Part shown: one piece after another, positions 47,204 to 56,053 of the stretch
How the letters are laid out: every line of letters begins with the position of its first letter
How positions within the stretch are numbered: the first letter of the stretch is position 1
From: Labilibacter marinus
Lineage (GTDB): Bacteria; Bacteroidota; Bacteroidia; Bacteroidales; Marinilabiliaceae
DNA length: 64,000 nt
NCBI RefSeq assembly: GCF_001659685.2
Contig: NZ_LXYE02000001.1
Span: 1 to 64,000 of the forward strand
Direction of reading: 5' to 3'
The notes under the pieces: model-generated
The model's input: only the letters and a program-made list of their open reading frames with translations
What the model was told of the DNA's origin: nothing
Database searches by the model: none
Translations under genes and position numbers: made by a program

Positions 47204-47487
47204 TTTCTTATGTTTTTATATGAACACTGTTTTAAGTTTCGTATGTTCAAGTCCATTGATTCATTTGCTTTTATACCAATATCATGTTGTTACTGGTATT
47301 ACTATGTCACAAATAAATACAATACCTAAGAGCTAAATTTGCAACATTTGAATATGAAGTAAGAAAGTTTGAATACGAGGTGTTATATAAAGAAATTGTA
47401 TATCAAGAAAAGTAGGAACTTAATTATATATTATTCCTTTAATTATTGAGATAAAACATGCAGGTGGTATTTAGGGCTATAAAAAAA
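47204..47487. other. Intergenic region upstream of the FISUMP lipoprotein
   Basis: About 280 bp, AT-rich, no gene seen. It must carry the leftward promoter of the gene at 45743-47203. Confidence 0.45.
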
Positions 47488-47523
47488 TCAATCCATACAA
47501 AAACAATGTTCTGTATGGATTGA
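47488..47523 (-). terminator. Hairpin terminator of the sulfatase operon at 47580-50631
   Basis: 12-bp perfect stem tcaatccataca / tgtatggattga with a 12-nt loop, followed by TTTTTTTA on the minus strand. Same stem as at 45596-45630. Confidence 0.8.
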
Positions 47524-47579
47524 AACTTATTATAATAATTGTGTGAGTGGGCAAATGTATTTGCTTCAATGCCTATTTA

Positions 47580-49082
47580 CTAATAGACCGTTGAAGCATA
47601 TGTTTTACGAAGTTCAAGGTAATTGGCCTTCATTTGTTCAACTCTTTTTGCATATTCTGGATGACTTAGCAAATTTTTAGATTTGTCTTCCTGCACATTG
47701 TCTTTAAGGTTATATAGAGCAATTGGTTCAATGGTTTCCCATTTTTCTCTTCCAGTGGTTTTTAAAATCAACTTCCAGTCTCCTTCGCGTAAAGCGTAAA
47801 ATGGTCCGTTGGCAGCTTGCGAGGCATGCATCAAATATTTATGCAATGGCTTAGTCGATTGCTTGGTGAATACAGACAATAAGTTGGCCGAATCGTGTAC
47901 TTTGCTTTTATCCAGCTTTACCTGAGAAAGGGCGGCTAAAGTGGCTACCATATCGTGGGCAACTATAGGAACATCTGATTGTGTGTTGGCTTTAATTTTA
48001 CCTGGCCAAACTGCTATAAACGGAATGCGATGACCCCCTTCAGCAATGGCTCCTTTTTTACCCGATAGATGATTACTGGAGTTATGACCTGCTTTTCGGA
48101 GCGCTACATTATAATTAAGTCCACCGTTATCAGAAGTAAAAACGAATAGTGTGTTTTTAAACAAACCGTTTTTCTTTAGTGCTTTTATCATCATTCCTAC
48201 TTGTGTGTCCAGCTCTTTAATCATATCACCATGGCTGCCTAGGGTTGTTCCGGCTAGTTTAATGCCATCTAATTCTTTGGCTGGCGTATGCGGTACATGC
48301 ACTGCCTGACTGCAATAATACAAGTAGAATGGTTTAGCATCTTTGGCTTGTCCTTGTTGGTTGATATAATCAACGGCCTTGTTGGTCAATATAGGACCTG
48401 CTAACATAGGATCCCAGTTAGAATCTCCAATGCCATCTCTGTTTTTGTTTTTTTCTTTGCTTTCGTATTTAGTCTGTTCAAAAGGTATATGAACCAGTTT
48501 AGAGTTGTCTTTAATTTTCATCCATTTTCCGTTCTCGTAAAAAACGTATGGTTTATTCTGAACCCCTTGCGGTAATTCAAGGGAATAATCAAAGCCATAA
48601 TACTGAGCACCTTTTTCCATGGTTTGGTAGTCTTCATGCTCTTTTGGCCAACCATCCCATTCGCCACCAAGTCCCCATTTACCTAAGAAAGCGGTTGTGT
48701 ATCCTCCTTCTTTTGCTATTCGGGCAATGGTGGTAAATTTAGGTTCTATACCCGCATCAATAGCGGGTTGCCAAACGCCCCATGGAGTAGGTGTATTACG
48801 ATGAATATAATTCCCCGTCATCATAGAAAAACGAGTAGGAGCGCACAATGAAGAAGGGGAGTGGGCATCTGAAAAACGCATCCCTTGCTCTATTAATTTA
48901 TCTAGATTAGGTGTAGGGACTACTGGTTGTTTGCCCGTACGTTGCTGATGATAATATCCAATGTCACCCAAGCCAATATCATCGGCCATAACAACCACAA
49001 TATTGGGTTTGCTTTGACTACTTATGTTGAAGGAGAAACCCAAACAGATGATAACTGCTAATAAATATTTTACCTTTTGCAT
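47580..49082 (-). CDS. S1-family sulfatase (arylsulfatase A-like)
   Basis: 500 aa. Signal peptide 1-22 (ends NISSQ). Asp34-35 in MADDIGLGDIGYY; canonical CxPxR maturation motif CAPTR at Cys80; KWGLGG; FTSDNGGLNYN for the late metal site. The PTPNLDKLIEQGMRFSDAH and TPWGVW segments are shared with the sulfatase at 52597, so these two are close paralogues. It is the second gene of a two-sulfatase operon, 1 bp after the stop of the gene at 49084. A fragment of a duplicated copy survives at 45651-45700. Confidence 0.93.
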   Translation of the reverse strand: MQKVKYLLAVIICLGFSFNISSQSKPNIVVVMADDIGLGDIGYYHQQRTGKQPVVPTPNLDKLIEQGMRFSDAHSPSSLCAPTRFSMMTGNYIHRNTPTPWGVWQPAIDAGIEPKFTTIARIAKEGGYTTAFLGKWGLGGEWDGWPKEHEDYQTMEKGAQYYGFDYSLELPQGVQNKPYVFYENGKWMKIKDNSKLVHIPFEQTKYESKEKNKNRDGIGDSNWDPMLAGPILTNKAVDYINQQGQAKDAKPFYLYYCSQAVHVPHTPAKELDGIKLAGTTLGSHGDMIKELDTQVGMMIKALKKNGLFKNTLFVFTSDNGGLNYNVALRKAGHNSSNHLSGKKGAIAEGGHRIPFIAVWPGKIKANTQSDVPIVAHDMVATLAALSQVKLDKSKVHDSANLLSVFTKQSTKPLHKYLMHASQAANGPFYALREGDWKLILKTTGREKWETIEPIALYNLKDNVQEDKSKNLLSHPEYAKRVEQMKANYLELRKTYASTVY

Positions 49083-49083
49083 A

Positions 49084-50631
49084 TTATTTCTTTTTTTTTG
49101 CTTGTTTTTTCTTTTGCTGTATTAGCATTTCCTCATAGGTTCCCGTTAAATAATCCTTTTTATCTTCTGCTTTAGCCTTTCGGCTGAATAAAGTAGCGTA
49201 CTTTTGATAATCGTGATGGTCAAGGGCATTTTTTGAGATATGCTTGACCTGCTTATCGTATTGCTTACGCATTTTAAGTAATTGCTTTTTAAAGGTAGGA
49301 TTATTTACCTGATTGGTCATTTCAAGTCTGTCTTTACTTACATAAAATAGTTCTTCAGCAGGTTCCATTTTATCATCGGCATATTGCCAATAGATATATT
49401 TCCAATCTTTAGAGACTACCGTCATGGCCTGAATTTCGTCGTTACCCCACATATTAAACAATGGAATGCTTCCACGCTTAAACTTTTTAGGTTTATTAAT
49501 CAATGGATTTAAATCCTTACCGTCCATATTACCAGGAATATCAACTCCTGCATAGCTCAAAATGGTAGGAGCCATATCCATATTTCCGGTTACCGTTTCC
49601 CTTTTGATGCCACGTTTGTTTTTAGGCGTACGCGGATCAAAAATAATGAGTGGCGATTTAGAAGCCTCTTCGTAAGGAAGTACCTTTCCAGCTAAGCTGT
49701 GTGCCCCACAGCTATAACCATTATCACTGGTAAAAATGATGATGGTATTATCAGCAACACCCTGCTCTTCCAATGTTTTTCTGATCATACCCAAAGCATA
49801 ATCAACACCATGAATTAACTGGTTATATTTGGTGATGGCCTCTTGATAGGATTCCTCTGAATCGCGCCAGAAATTGTAACTGTTGTATTGGCGACCCGAT
49901 TTTGCTTGCGCAGATAGGTGCTCCGCATTCTCTGCACCATAGTTATCTGGTTTCTGATATTTTTTGCCTTTATAAACGTAATCGAAATATTTATCGGGCG
50001 TAAATGGTAGGTGAGGTGCTTTAAAGCTGATGGACATGCAAAAGGGCTTTCCCGTTTCTTTGGCTTCGACAATAAAATCCTTGGCCCAAGCCCCATAAGC
50101 ACGACTACTGTGCGGATATTTATCGGCATACTTAGCCAAGTATTTGTTATTGGCCGTTTTGTAACTGGTTTGACCTAAACCACCAGCCCAGTTGTCAAAA
50201 GCATCCACTGGAAGAACATCCCAGCTTTTATCGTCCCAACTAGCACCATCGGAAACAGCTAAGCCAAACTTACCGGCAAAACCGGTATAATAACCATGCT
50301 TTTGCATGATAACAGGATATGAGTGTGCAAATTTATCTTTACGCAAAGGGCCATGCATAAAATTACAACCCGTTTTGTACTCGTACATCCCCGTTAAAAT
50401 AATTGCTCTACTGGCCATACAGATAGAGGTGGTGTTATAATGGTTCGAAAACATCACACCATCTTTAGCCAATTGATCCATATTGGGCGTTACTACCTGA
50501 TCGTTACCGTAACAGCCCGTAGCAATGCTGGTTTGATCATCTGAAAGTAAAAAGACAATGTTGGGTTGTTTTTGAGCTGATAATTTACAGCTCAACAAGA
50601 GTATGATTGCAATGTGTATTATTCTATTCAT
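49084..50631 (-). CDS. S1-family sulfatase with CMASR maturation motif
   Basis: 515 aa from the ATG at 50631. An in-frame ATG at 50703 would add 24 residues before the signal peptide and is rejected for that reason. Signal peptide 1-20 (ends CKLSAQ). Asp31-32 in LSDDQTS; maturation motif CMASR at Cys71 (Ala for Pro of CxPxR); TGMYEYKTGCNF follows; FTSDNGYSCGAHSLAGKVLPYEE. The C-terminus is lysine-rich (QQKKKQAKKKK). First gene of the operon with the sulfatase at 47580. The two together suggest that two sulfate positions are removed in sequence (inference). Confidence 0.9.
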   Translation of the reverse strand: MNRIIHIAIILLLSCKLSAQKQPNIVFLLSDDQTSIATGCYGNDQVVTPNMDQLAKDGVMFSNHYNTTSICMASRAIILTGMYEYKTGCNFMHGPLRKDKFAHSYPVIMQKHGYYTGFAGKFGLAVSDGASWDDKSWDVLPVDAFDNWAGGLGQTSYKTANNKYLAKYADKYPHSSRAYGAWAKDFIVEAKETGKPFCMSISFKAPHLPFTPDKYFDYVYKGKKYQKPDNYGAENAEHLSAQAKSGRQYNSYNFWRDSEESYQEAITKYNQLIHGVDYALGMIRKTLEEQGVADNTIIIFTSDNGYSCGAHSLAGKVLPYEEASKSPLIIFDPRTPKNKRGIKRETVTGNMDMAPTILSYAGVDIPGNMDGKDLNPLINKPKKFKRGSIPLFNMWGNDEIQAMTVVSKDWKYIYWQYADDKMEPAEELFYVSKDRLEMTNQVNNPTFKKQLLKMRKQYDKQVKHISKNALDHHDYQKYATLFSRKAKAEDKKDYLTGTYEEMLIQQKKKQAKKKK

Positions 50632-50806
50632 GGTATTTACTTTAAACTCAAAATATATATTGGAATTCAATATGGCTATGAAACCAATGGGTGCTTCGCC
50701 CAAACCAGACCTTATTCAGAAACGTTTATGAATACTCAATTCTTAATTGTTCCGATGTTTTTGATAACAAAAACTATTTTGTTTTGATGATGTGTTGTTT
50801 TAAAAG

Positions 50807-50860
50807 AGACAGGATTTACATGTAAAAAGATAATCCTGTTTTATCATGTAAATCATGTCT
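50807..50860. promoter_or_regulatory. Alternative hairpins between two sulfatase genes
   Basis: agacaggatttacatg (50807-50822) pairs with catgtaaatcatgtct (50845-50860) with one mismatch. A second, mutually exclusive stem acaggatt / aatcctgt (50809-50816 with 50832-50839) uses the same left arm. It lies 60 bp past the stop of the sulfatase at 50919 and 180 bp ahead of the next sulfatase start, so it may be a terminator or an attenuator-like leader. Confidence 0.5.
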
Positions 50861-50918
50861 TGAGTATTGTTATGCATAAATATATGCGTGCATAATAACT
50901 CACTTTCTACTTTACAAA

Positions 50919-52412
50919 CTATTGCACCTTATACTGTTCTTTCAAGCGTTTAAGTTCTGCCTTCATCTCTTTAATAACACCTTGTATCTTGGAGTTTGAA
51001 TAGATGTTATTCATCTCTGAAGGGTCTTTTTTAAGGTTGTATAGTTCCCATTCTTCGCCGCCTTTTACATCTTCGCCATAAAAACGAATAAGTTTATATT
51101 GTTTGTTTGCTACCCCTTCGTGTCGGCGAACCGCATGTGCTCCTGGATATTCGTAATAATGGTAATACAAGGATTTACGCCAGTCCTTTGGCGTTTTACC
51201 TTTAATAATAGGAACAATACTTTTTCCTTGCATATCATCCGGAATAGGCGCTCCTGCTATATCCAAAAAGGTTTCTGCAAAATCAATATTTTGGATTAAA
51301 TCCTTATTTACACTGCCTGCTTTTGCTTGGCCGGGCCAGCGCACAATTAAAGGTGTGCGAAAGGATTCTTCGTACATAAAACGTTTGTCGAACCAACCAT
51401 GCTCACCCATGTAAAACCCTTGGTCGGAAGAGTACATAACGATAGTGTTGTCATCTAAACCAGACTCTTTTAAGTAAGCCATCACGCGTCCTATGTTTTC
51501 ATCTACACTCCAAATGCAACGTAAATAATCCTTCATGTAAATTTGATATTTTAAGCGAGCAAGCTCTTCGTCAGAGAGATTTAAATTGGCGTACTGCTTT
51601 CTGCGCTCATCAAATCTATCATCAATACCTCCTTTTTTAAACCATTCCTTTTCCAGTTCTTTCATCTTAAGATCACGATCCAGATTCATGTCTTTTAGTA
51701 TACTCATTTCCTGTCCGTGTGCAGCTGTAGTTCGCGTTGCGTAATCATCAAATAAATTGGCAGGTTCAGGAATGCTTATATCCTCATACATGGTCATATG
51801 TTCGCGTTTAGGAACCCAAGGACGATGAGGTGCTTTATGGTGCAACATCATCATAAAAGGCTTGTCCTTATTGCGTTTGTTTTCTAACCAATCGATGGAT
51901 TTATCCGTGATGATATCTGTGGTATACCCTTCGTATTGCTTTTTACCATTTTCGGATAATAGGGTAGGGTTTACATACGATCCCTGACCAATTAATACCT
52001 CCCAATAGTTAAATCCTTGCATATCTCCATCCAAGTGAATTTTTCCAATCATAGCGGTTTCGTAACCATTCTTGCGCAGGATTTTTTGAAACTGCTGCTG
52101 ATCGTGATTAAAAGGATGCTTTTTAGTATTGGTAAATTTACCGTTCATATGGCTCATTTTACCTGTTAATAAGGCGGCTCTACTGGGTGCACAAATGGAG
52201 TTTTCCACATAACACTTATCAAAGCGAATACCTTCAGCCGCTAATTGATCAATGTTTGGCGTTGGGTTAAGACTTTGCAACCTACCACCATAAGCACCAA
52301 TGGTTTGGTACGAATGATCGTCGGTAAATATCCAAATGATATTGGGACGTTTGTTTTTTGCACCTGCGCTTATTAGGCATAATAGCAGAATGAGTGTAGA
52401 TAAGATTTTCAT
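50919..52412 (-). CDS. S1-family sulfatase
   Basis: 497 aa. Signal peptide 1-18. Asp31-32 in FTDDHSYQTIGAYGG; canonical CAPSR at Cys74; KIHLDGD; YSSDQGFYMGEHGWFDKRFMYEES. The arrangement matches the GH29-linked sulfatase at 2301 (both carry NPTPN-DQLA-EG and the FDKR/VDKRWMYEES segment), so they probably belong to one S1 subfamily and may remove sulfate from similar positions. It is monocistronic: 215 bp of non-coding DNA follows it and a repeat-rich stretch precedes it. Confidence 0.93.
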   Translation of the reverse strand: MKILSTLILLLCLISAGAKNKRPNIIWIFTDDHSYQTIGAYGGRLQSLNPTPNIDQLAAEGIRFDKCYVENSICAPSRAALLTGKMSHMNGKFTNTKKHPFNHDQQQFQKILRKNGYETAMIGKIHLDGDMQGFNYWEVLIGQGSYVNPTLLSENGKKQYEGYTTDIITDKSIDWLENKRNKDKPFMMMLHHKAPHRPWVPKREHMTMYEDISIPEPANLFDDYATRTTAAHGQEMSILKDMNLDRDLKMKELEKEWFKKGGIDDRFDERRKQYANLNLSDEELARLKYQIYMKDYLRCIWSVDENIGRVMAYLKESGLDDNTIVMYSSDQGFYMGEHGWFDKRFMYEESFRTPLIVRWPGQAKAGSVNKDLIQNIDFAETFLDIAGAPIPDDMQGKSIVPIIKGKTPKDWRKSLYYHYYEYPGAHAVRRHEGVANKQYKLIRFYGEDVKGGEEWELYNLKKDPSEMNNIYSNSKIQGVIKEMKAELKRLKEQYKVQ

Positions 52413-52459
52413 ATTTTTTTTTTAGTATAAAGTATAAAGATATAAGTATAAAGATTTGA

Positions 52460-52598
52460 TAATGGTCAATAGTCAATAGTCAATGGACAATAGTCAATAC
52501 TTTTGCCAACTGCCAACTGCCCACTGTAGACTGTTTACTGTCCACTGCCTCCTGTCCACTGCCTACTGCCTACTGAATACTGTCCACTCCCCACTTCT
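52460..52598. repeat. Degenerate 7-bp tandem repeat tract
   Basis: About 140 bp of imperfect 7-mers: first agtcaat/ggtcaat/gacaata, then actgcca, actgccc, actgtcc, actgcct and similar, in near-perfect 7-bp phase. It lies wholly between two sulfatase genes, just after the terminus of one and upstream of the other. No coding role is apparent; slippage-prone. Confidence 0.8.
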
Positions 52599-54132
52599 AG
52601 CGCTTCCCTGTTGGAATTCTGCTATCTCTGGTATCGTTATATTTGGCCAATAGGTAGTTTACTTTTCGTTGATATTTAGGATGATCGATCAAGTTAAATT
52701 CTTCGTGCTCCCATATATTTTTATTTAAATCGAATAGCGCTACTGGCGTTCTGGTTTTATCGCTGCGGTCTTTTTTATCAAACTGAATAATCAGTTTCCA
52801 ACCATCTTCAATAATCATACAGGCTTTTTGCGAACCTCCCTGAAGCATTACATAAGGGTGTGTTTTAGCATTTTTTTCTTGCTTTAAAACGGGTAGTAGA
52901 TTATACGAATCAATGGCTGCTCCTTCTTTAATTTCTTGCTTTGCTATGGAGGCAATGGTGGCCATAATATCTAAGCCAATAACAGGCTGCTTGCTTTGTG
53001 TATTGGCTTTTATTACACCAGGCCACGATACAATAAAGGGCACACGACTGCCACCCTCGTAATAATCGTTTTTGCATCCGCGATAAATATCGCTGGGTTC
53101 ATGACGGGCATTCCAAGTATCACCATCTACATGCAAACCACCATTGTCTGAAGTGAAAATAAACACCGTATTTTCATAGATGCCTTGTTTCTTTAATTCA
53201 TCTATCATCATACCCATCTGCACATCTAGCTCTTTAATCATATCCATATGGTTGGATGGTGTTGTTCCTGCAATTTTTACTCCGTTTAACTCCTTGGGAG
53301 CGGAGTGAGGTGTGTGCACAGCCTGCGAGCAGTAATACATAAAAAAAGGTTTGTCGCCTTTAGCCTTACTTGCAATATAATCAACGGCCTTGTGGGCAAT
53401 AAGAGGACCAATGTTGGTTGGGTTCCAATGACTATCGCCTAAGCCTTCTTTTTTTTCCATAGCTAAACCAAGGCGCTCCATATGCCCGGTATCTATTAAG
53501 CTAATTAATGATTCTTGGTGTAACGGAAACCATTGATCGTTTTCGTAAGCTAGATAAGGTTCGTTCTGAATGCCTGAAGGAAGCGTAAAATTATAGTCGA
53601 AACCATTTTGGCTGGGTCCACCATCGGCAATTTCACTAAGATCGACATGCAGATTTTTTTTGCCTTTGCCTTTTAGCAGTTGGTATATTTTATCAGGATT
53701 CTTTTTATCGCGAAAGCTAGTGCCCAAGTGCCATTTACCAATAAAGGCGGTGTGGTAGTCGGCTTGTTTCATTAAGCGACCAAGGGTTAATGTTTCTGGC
53801 GTAAATACCGAAGGGGCATAACCACTCCAAACACCCCATGGCAGCGGACTGCGATAATTGTGATTACCCGTCATGATAGCATAACGCGAAGTAGCACATA
53901 GGGCTGCTGGTGCATGCGCATTGGTAAAAATCATACCACCAGAAGCCAACTTATCCATATTTGGCGTTTCTAATTTTATATCGGGGTTGTGCAATCGGCG
54001 GTAATGAGAAACATCGCCAACGCCCAGGTCATCTGCCAAAACAACAATAATGTTGGGTTTATCTTTGCTCTGAGCTAAAGAAACAGCGTAAAGGCAAACA
54101 AGGAAGTTTGCCAAAAATAATAACTTCTTCAT
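52597..54132 (-). CDS. S1-family sulfatase with CATSR maturation motif
   Basis: 511 aa. Signal peptide 1-21 (ends VSLAQ). Asp34-35 in LADDLGVGDVSHY; the motif at Cys79 is C-A-T-S-R, with Thr in place of Pro of CxPxR, read directly from codons TGT GCT ACT TCG CGT. KWHLGTS and FTSDNGGLHVDGDTWNARHEPSD are intact. Close paralogue of the sulfatase at 47580 (shared SLC/ALC region, NYRSPLPWGVW/NTPTPWGVW, KAVDYI). Monocistronic, with a 7-bp repeat tract just past its stop. Confidence 0.9.
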   Translation of the reverse strand: MKKLLFLANFLVCLYAVSLAQSKDKPNIIVVLADDLGVGDVSHYRRLHNPDIKLETPNMDKLASGGMIFTNAHAPAALCATSRYAIMTGNHNYRSPLPWGVWSGYAPSVFTPETLTLGRLMKQADYHTAFIGKWHLGTSFRDKKNPDKIYQLLKGKGKKNLHVDLSEIADGGPSQNGFDYNFTLPSGIQNEPYLAYENDQWFPLHQESLISLIDTGHMERLGLAMEKKEGLGDSHWNPTNIGPLIAHKAVDYIASKAKGDKPFFMYYCSQAVHTPHSAPKELNGVKIAGTTPSNHMDMIKELDVQMGMMIDELKKQGIYENTVFIFTSDNGGLHVDGDTWNARHEPSDIYRGCKNDYYEGGSRVPFIVSWPGVIKANTQSKQPVIGLDIMATIASIAKQEIKEGAAIDSYNLLPVLKQEKNAKTHPYVMLQGGSQKACMIIEDGWKLIIQFDKKDRSDKTRTPVALFDLNKNIWEHEEFNLIDHPKYQRKVNYLLAKYNDTRDSRIPTGKR

Positions 54133-54475
54133 TTTATGTAGATTTTTAAATATTGTCTGATTTTTATAGTATTCAAAGTTGAAAAATTATAAGCGAAGAA
54201 GCGTCCATTATTGAGTATAATACAAGGGGGTAAACAGACAGGCAAGGTTTTAATTGTTTCTGTCAATATGCTTTTGTCTGTACAAGTGTAATTTATTGAG
54301 GATAGTTGTTTTTTTATATGGTGAAGGTTTGATGATGGCGCATTGGCTTTTTGTTTATTGGCGCCGCCAAAAGGTTTAATACCTCGAGGCTTGCCTCGTT
54401 ACTAAATTTAGTATTCTAATTCATACCTCTGGGCTTGCCCCGAGGTGGTTGATTGTAGTACTTATATAAATATTA
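54133..54475. other. Intergenic region with REP-like palindromes
   Basis: No gene seen. Between 54380 and 54450 two related GC-rich palindromic stretches occur: acctcgaggcttgcctcg and acctctgggcttgccccgag. They resemble extragenic palindromic repeats often found between Bacteroidota genes. Confidence 0.5.
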
Positions 54476-54508
54476 AAACCACCTAGGTTTTTGAAACCTG
54501 GGTGGTTT
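54476..54508 (-). terminator. Hairpin terminator downstream of the DUF6261-like gene
   Basis: 15-nt arms aaaccacctaggttt / aaacctgggtggttt with one G-U-type mismatch and a 3-nt loop, 67 bp after the stop at 54576. It could terminate either strand. Confidence 0.6.
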
Positions 54509-54575
54509 AATTTCAGTTGTTACAATAGCAAATAATAAGTTGGTTAATCTTTTTTTTGAGGGTAAAACGCTGGTT

Positions 54576-55284
54576 TTAGTTTTTATTATAACGGTTTCTA
54601 ATCTTTTGATTAATTTTTTCCATTATTTCAGCCACCACAGCAGCCACATCTTTATATTTTTCGGGCTGTGCCACAAGCATGGCGTTTAGGTATCCAATGG
54701 TTTGTTTTTGCAACTGATGTACTTCTTTTTTTATAGACGAAGCAGCCACTAGTTTTTCTTTGCTGGCTTCTGCAGATATGGATTCACGATATTTGCTTTT
54801 AAAAGTCTCTTCCGAACCTGTGTATTGGGTAATTAGATCGGTTAAATTTAAATCGCTAATAATACTTACCATTTCAGGCTTGGCCAGTTCATTTAATAAT
54901 GATGTAGTTAAGTTACTTTGCACCGAGTAGCTTTCTCTGTCCATGGCTAAGCCATGTTGTTTAAGCAATTGATATACTTCGGCAGCCTTACCTGTTTTAT
55001 CGTCTGTAGGTAAAGCCATAAAGCCGCGAATAAATAATTTTAGTGCATTATGGTAAGCATCCCGGTTTTCATCCAGTGCTATTAGTTCCTCGGTATTTTC
55101 TCCACCTCTGTCCGAAGCTATAGAAATGTTCATCTCTTTGCCCCTTGCTGCCTAGCTCTTGGGCTTGTTTGGTTAAAAAGGCATCATCAACTCCTTTTTC
55201 TAAAATAGCTACAGATAAATCAATGGCTGTTTCGCTGCTTTCACTTACAGTTGTACGTGCACTGGGATTTTCAATTTTTTTCAT
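54576..55284 (-). pseudogene. DUF6261-like gene with a one-base frameshift
   Basis: The reading frame starts at 55284 (MKKIENPSARTTVSESSETA...) and continues in the frame of 55133-54576 (MNISIASDRGG ... IRNRYNKN). Removing one C from the CCCC run at 55141-55144 joins them as ...ELGSKGKEMNISIASDRGGENTE..., about 235 aa. The overall form (helical, with ALDENRDAYHNALKLFIRGF and ELAKPEM) fits a DUF6261-type Bacteroidota protein, soluble and of unknown function. A true disruption, a slippage-controlled gene and a sequencing error are all possible. Confidence in the join is good, in the family name moderate. Confidence 0.7.
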
Positions 55285-55506
55285 AGAATAATGTTTTTTT
55301 GCTTATGGTTTGCTATTGTGTAGATTGAAATTAAGTAAAATAAAATATATTTCAAAATATAGAATGTAATTTTATTTAGTCTGTTTAGTAGTGTGTTATG
55401 GTGAGTGTGGTTTGTGGGTGTTTAATTTCTATAAAACAGTATTGAGGTGCTTAATTGAATAGCATGTAAGGGAAAATATAGAAGTGTTAGCGCCATTTTA
55501 TTGTAT
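55285..55506. other. Intergenic region upstream of the DUF6261-like gene
   Basis: About 220 bp, AT-rich, no gene seen; presumably the leftward promoter of the frameshifted gene. Confidence 0.4.
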
Positions 55507-55745
55507 TAATGCCGTTGCAAGTTTACGAGAGCTCTAATACAAGTTAATTAATGCCCTCGCAGATTTACGAGAGCATTAATACAAGTTAATTAATGCCCTC
55601 GCAGACTTACGAGAGCATTAATACAAGTTAATTAATGTCCTCGCAGACTTACGAGAGCATTAATACAAATTAATTAATGTCCTCGCAGATTTACGAGGGC
55701 ATTACTACAAGTTAATTAATGTCCTCGTAAGTATGCTTGTGCATT
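55507..55745. repeat. 42-bp tandem repeat array of hairpin units
   Basis: Five full units and a partial sixth with exact 42-bp spacing (unit starts 55507, 55549, 55591, 55633, 55675, 55717). Each unit holds an inverted repeat, ttaatgccctcg / cgagagcattaa, around an 8-nt loop, then acaagttaa as linker. Central units are nearly identical and the outer ones diverge (gccgttgc at the left end, gtaagtatgcttgtgc at the right). No spacer sequences exist, so it is not a CRISPR array. Confidence 0.92.
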
Positions 55746-56053
55746 ATTTCAAGAGAAAACACTTTAAAGTAGATATAATCATGTCATGTTTTATGATACT
55801 TTTATGTATGAAATATATGATTACTAGGATAAAATACTAAATTAGCGTGGCTTTAATTCCTCACAATGGGGATGCTTTATTTTAGGGAATATATGGTTAA
55901 AAATTACCTAAAATTAAGTTGTTGAACATATTGAGGTGTAGTTGCCATACCTATACGGCATGGAAAGTACACCTTTAGGAAATATAAAAGCGAAATAAAG
56001 CTACCTGGTGATTTTGTTAGGTAGTTGGCAATCATAGAAAAAACAGAAAACAA
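55746..56053. other. Intergenic region between the repeat array and the SUKH-like gene
   Basis: About 310 bp, AT-rich, no gene seen. It includes short palindromic bits (gaggtgtagttgccatacctatacggcatggaaagtacacctt) that may form a weak hairpin. Confidence 0.35.

Noticed and set aside
55507-55745. CRISPR array
   Set aside because: Units are contiguous 42-mers with no unique spacers, and no cas gene is nearby.
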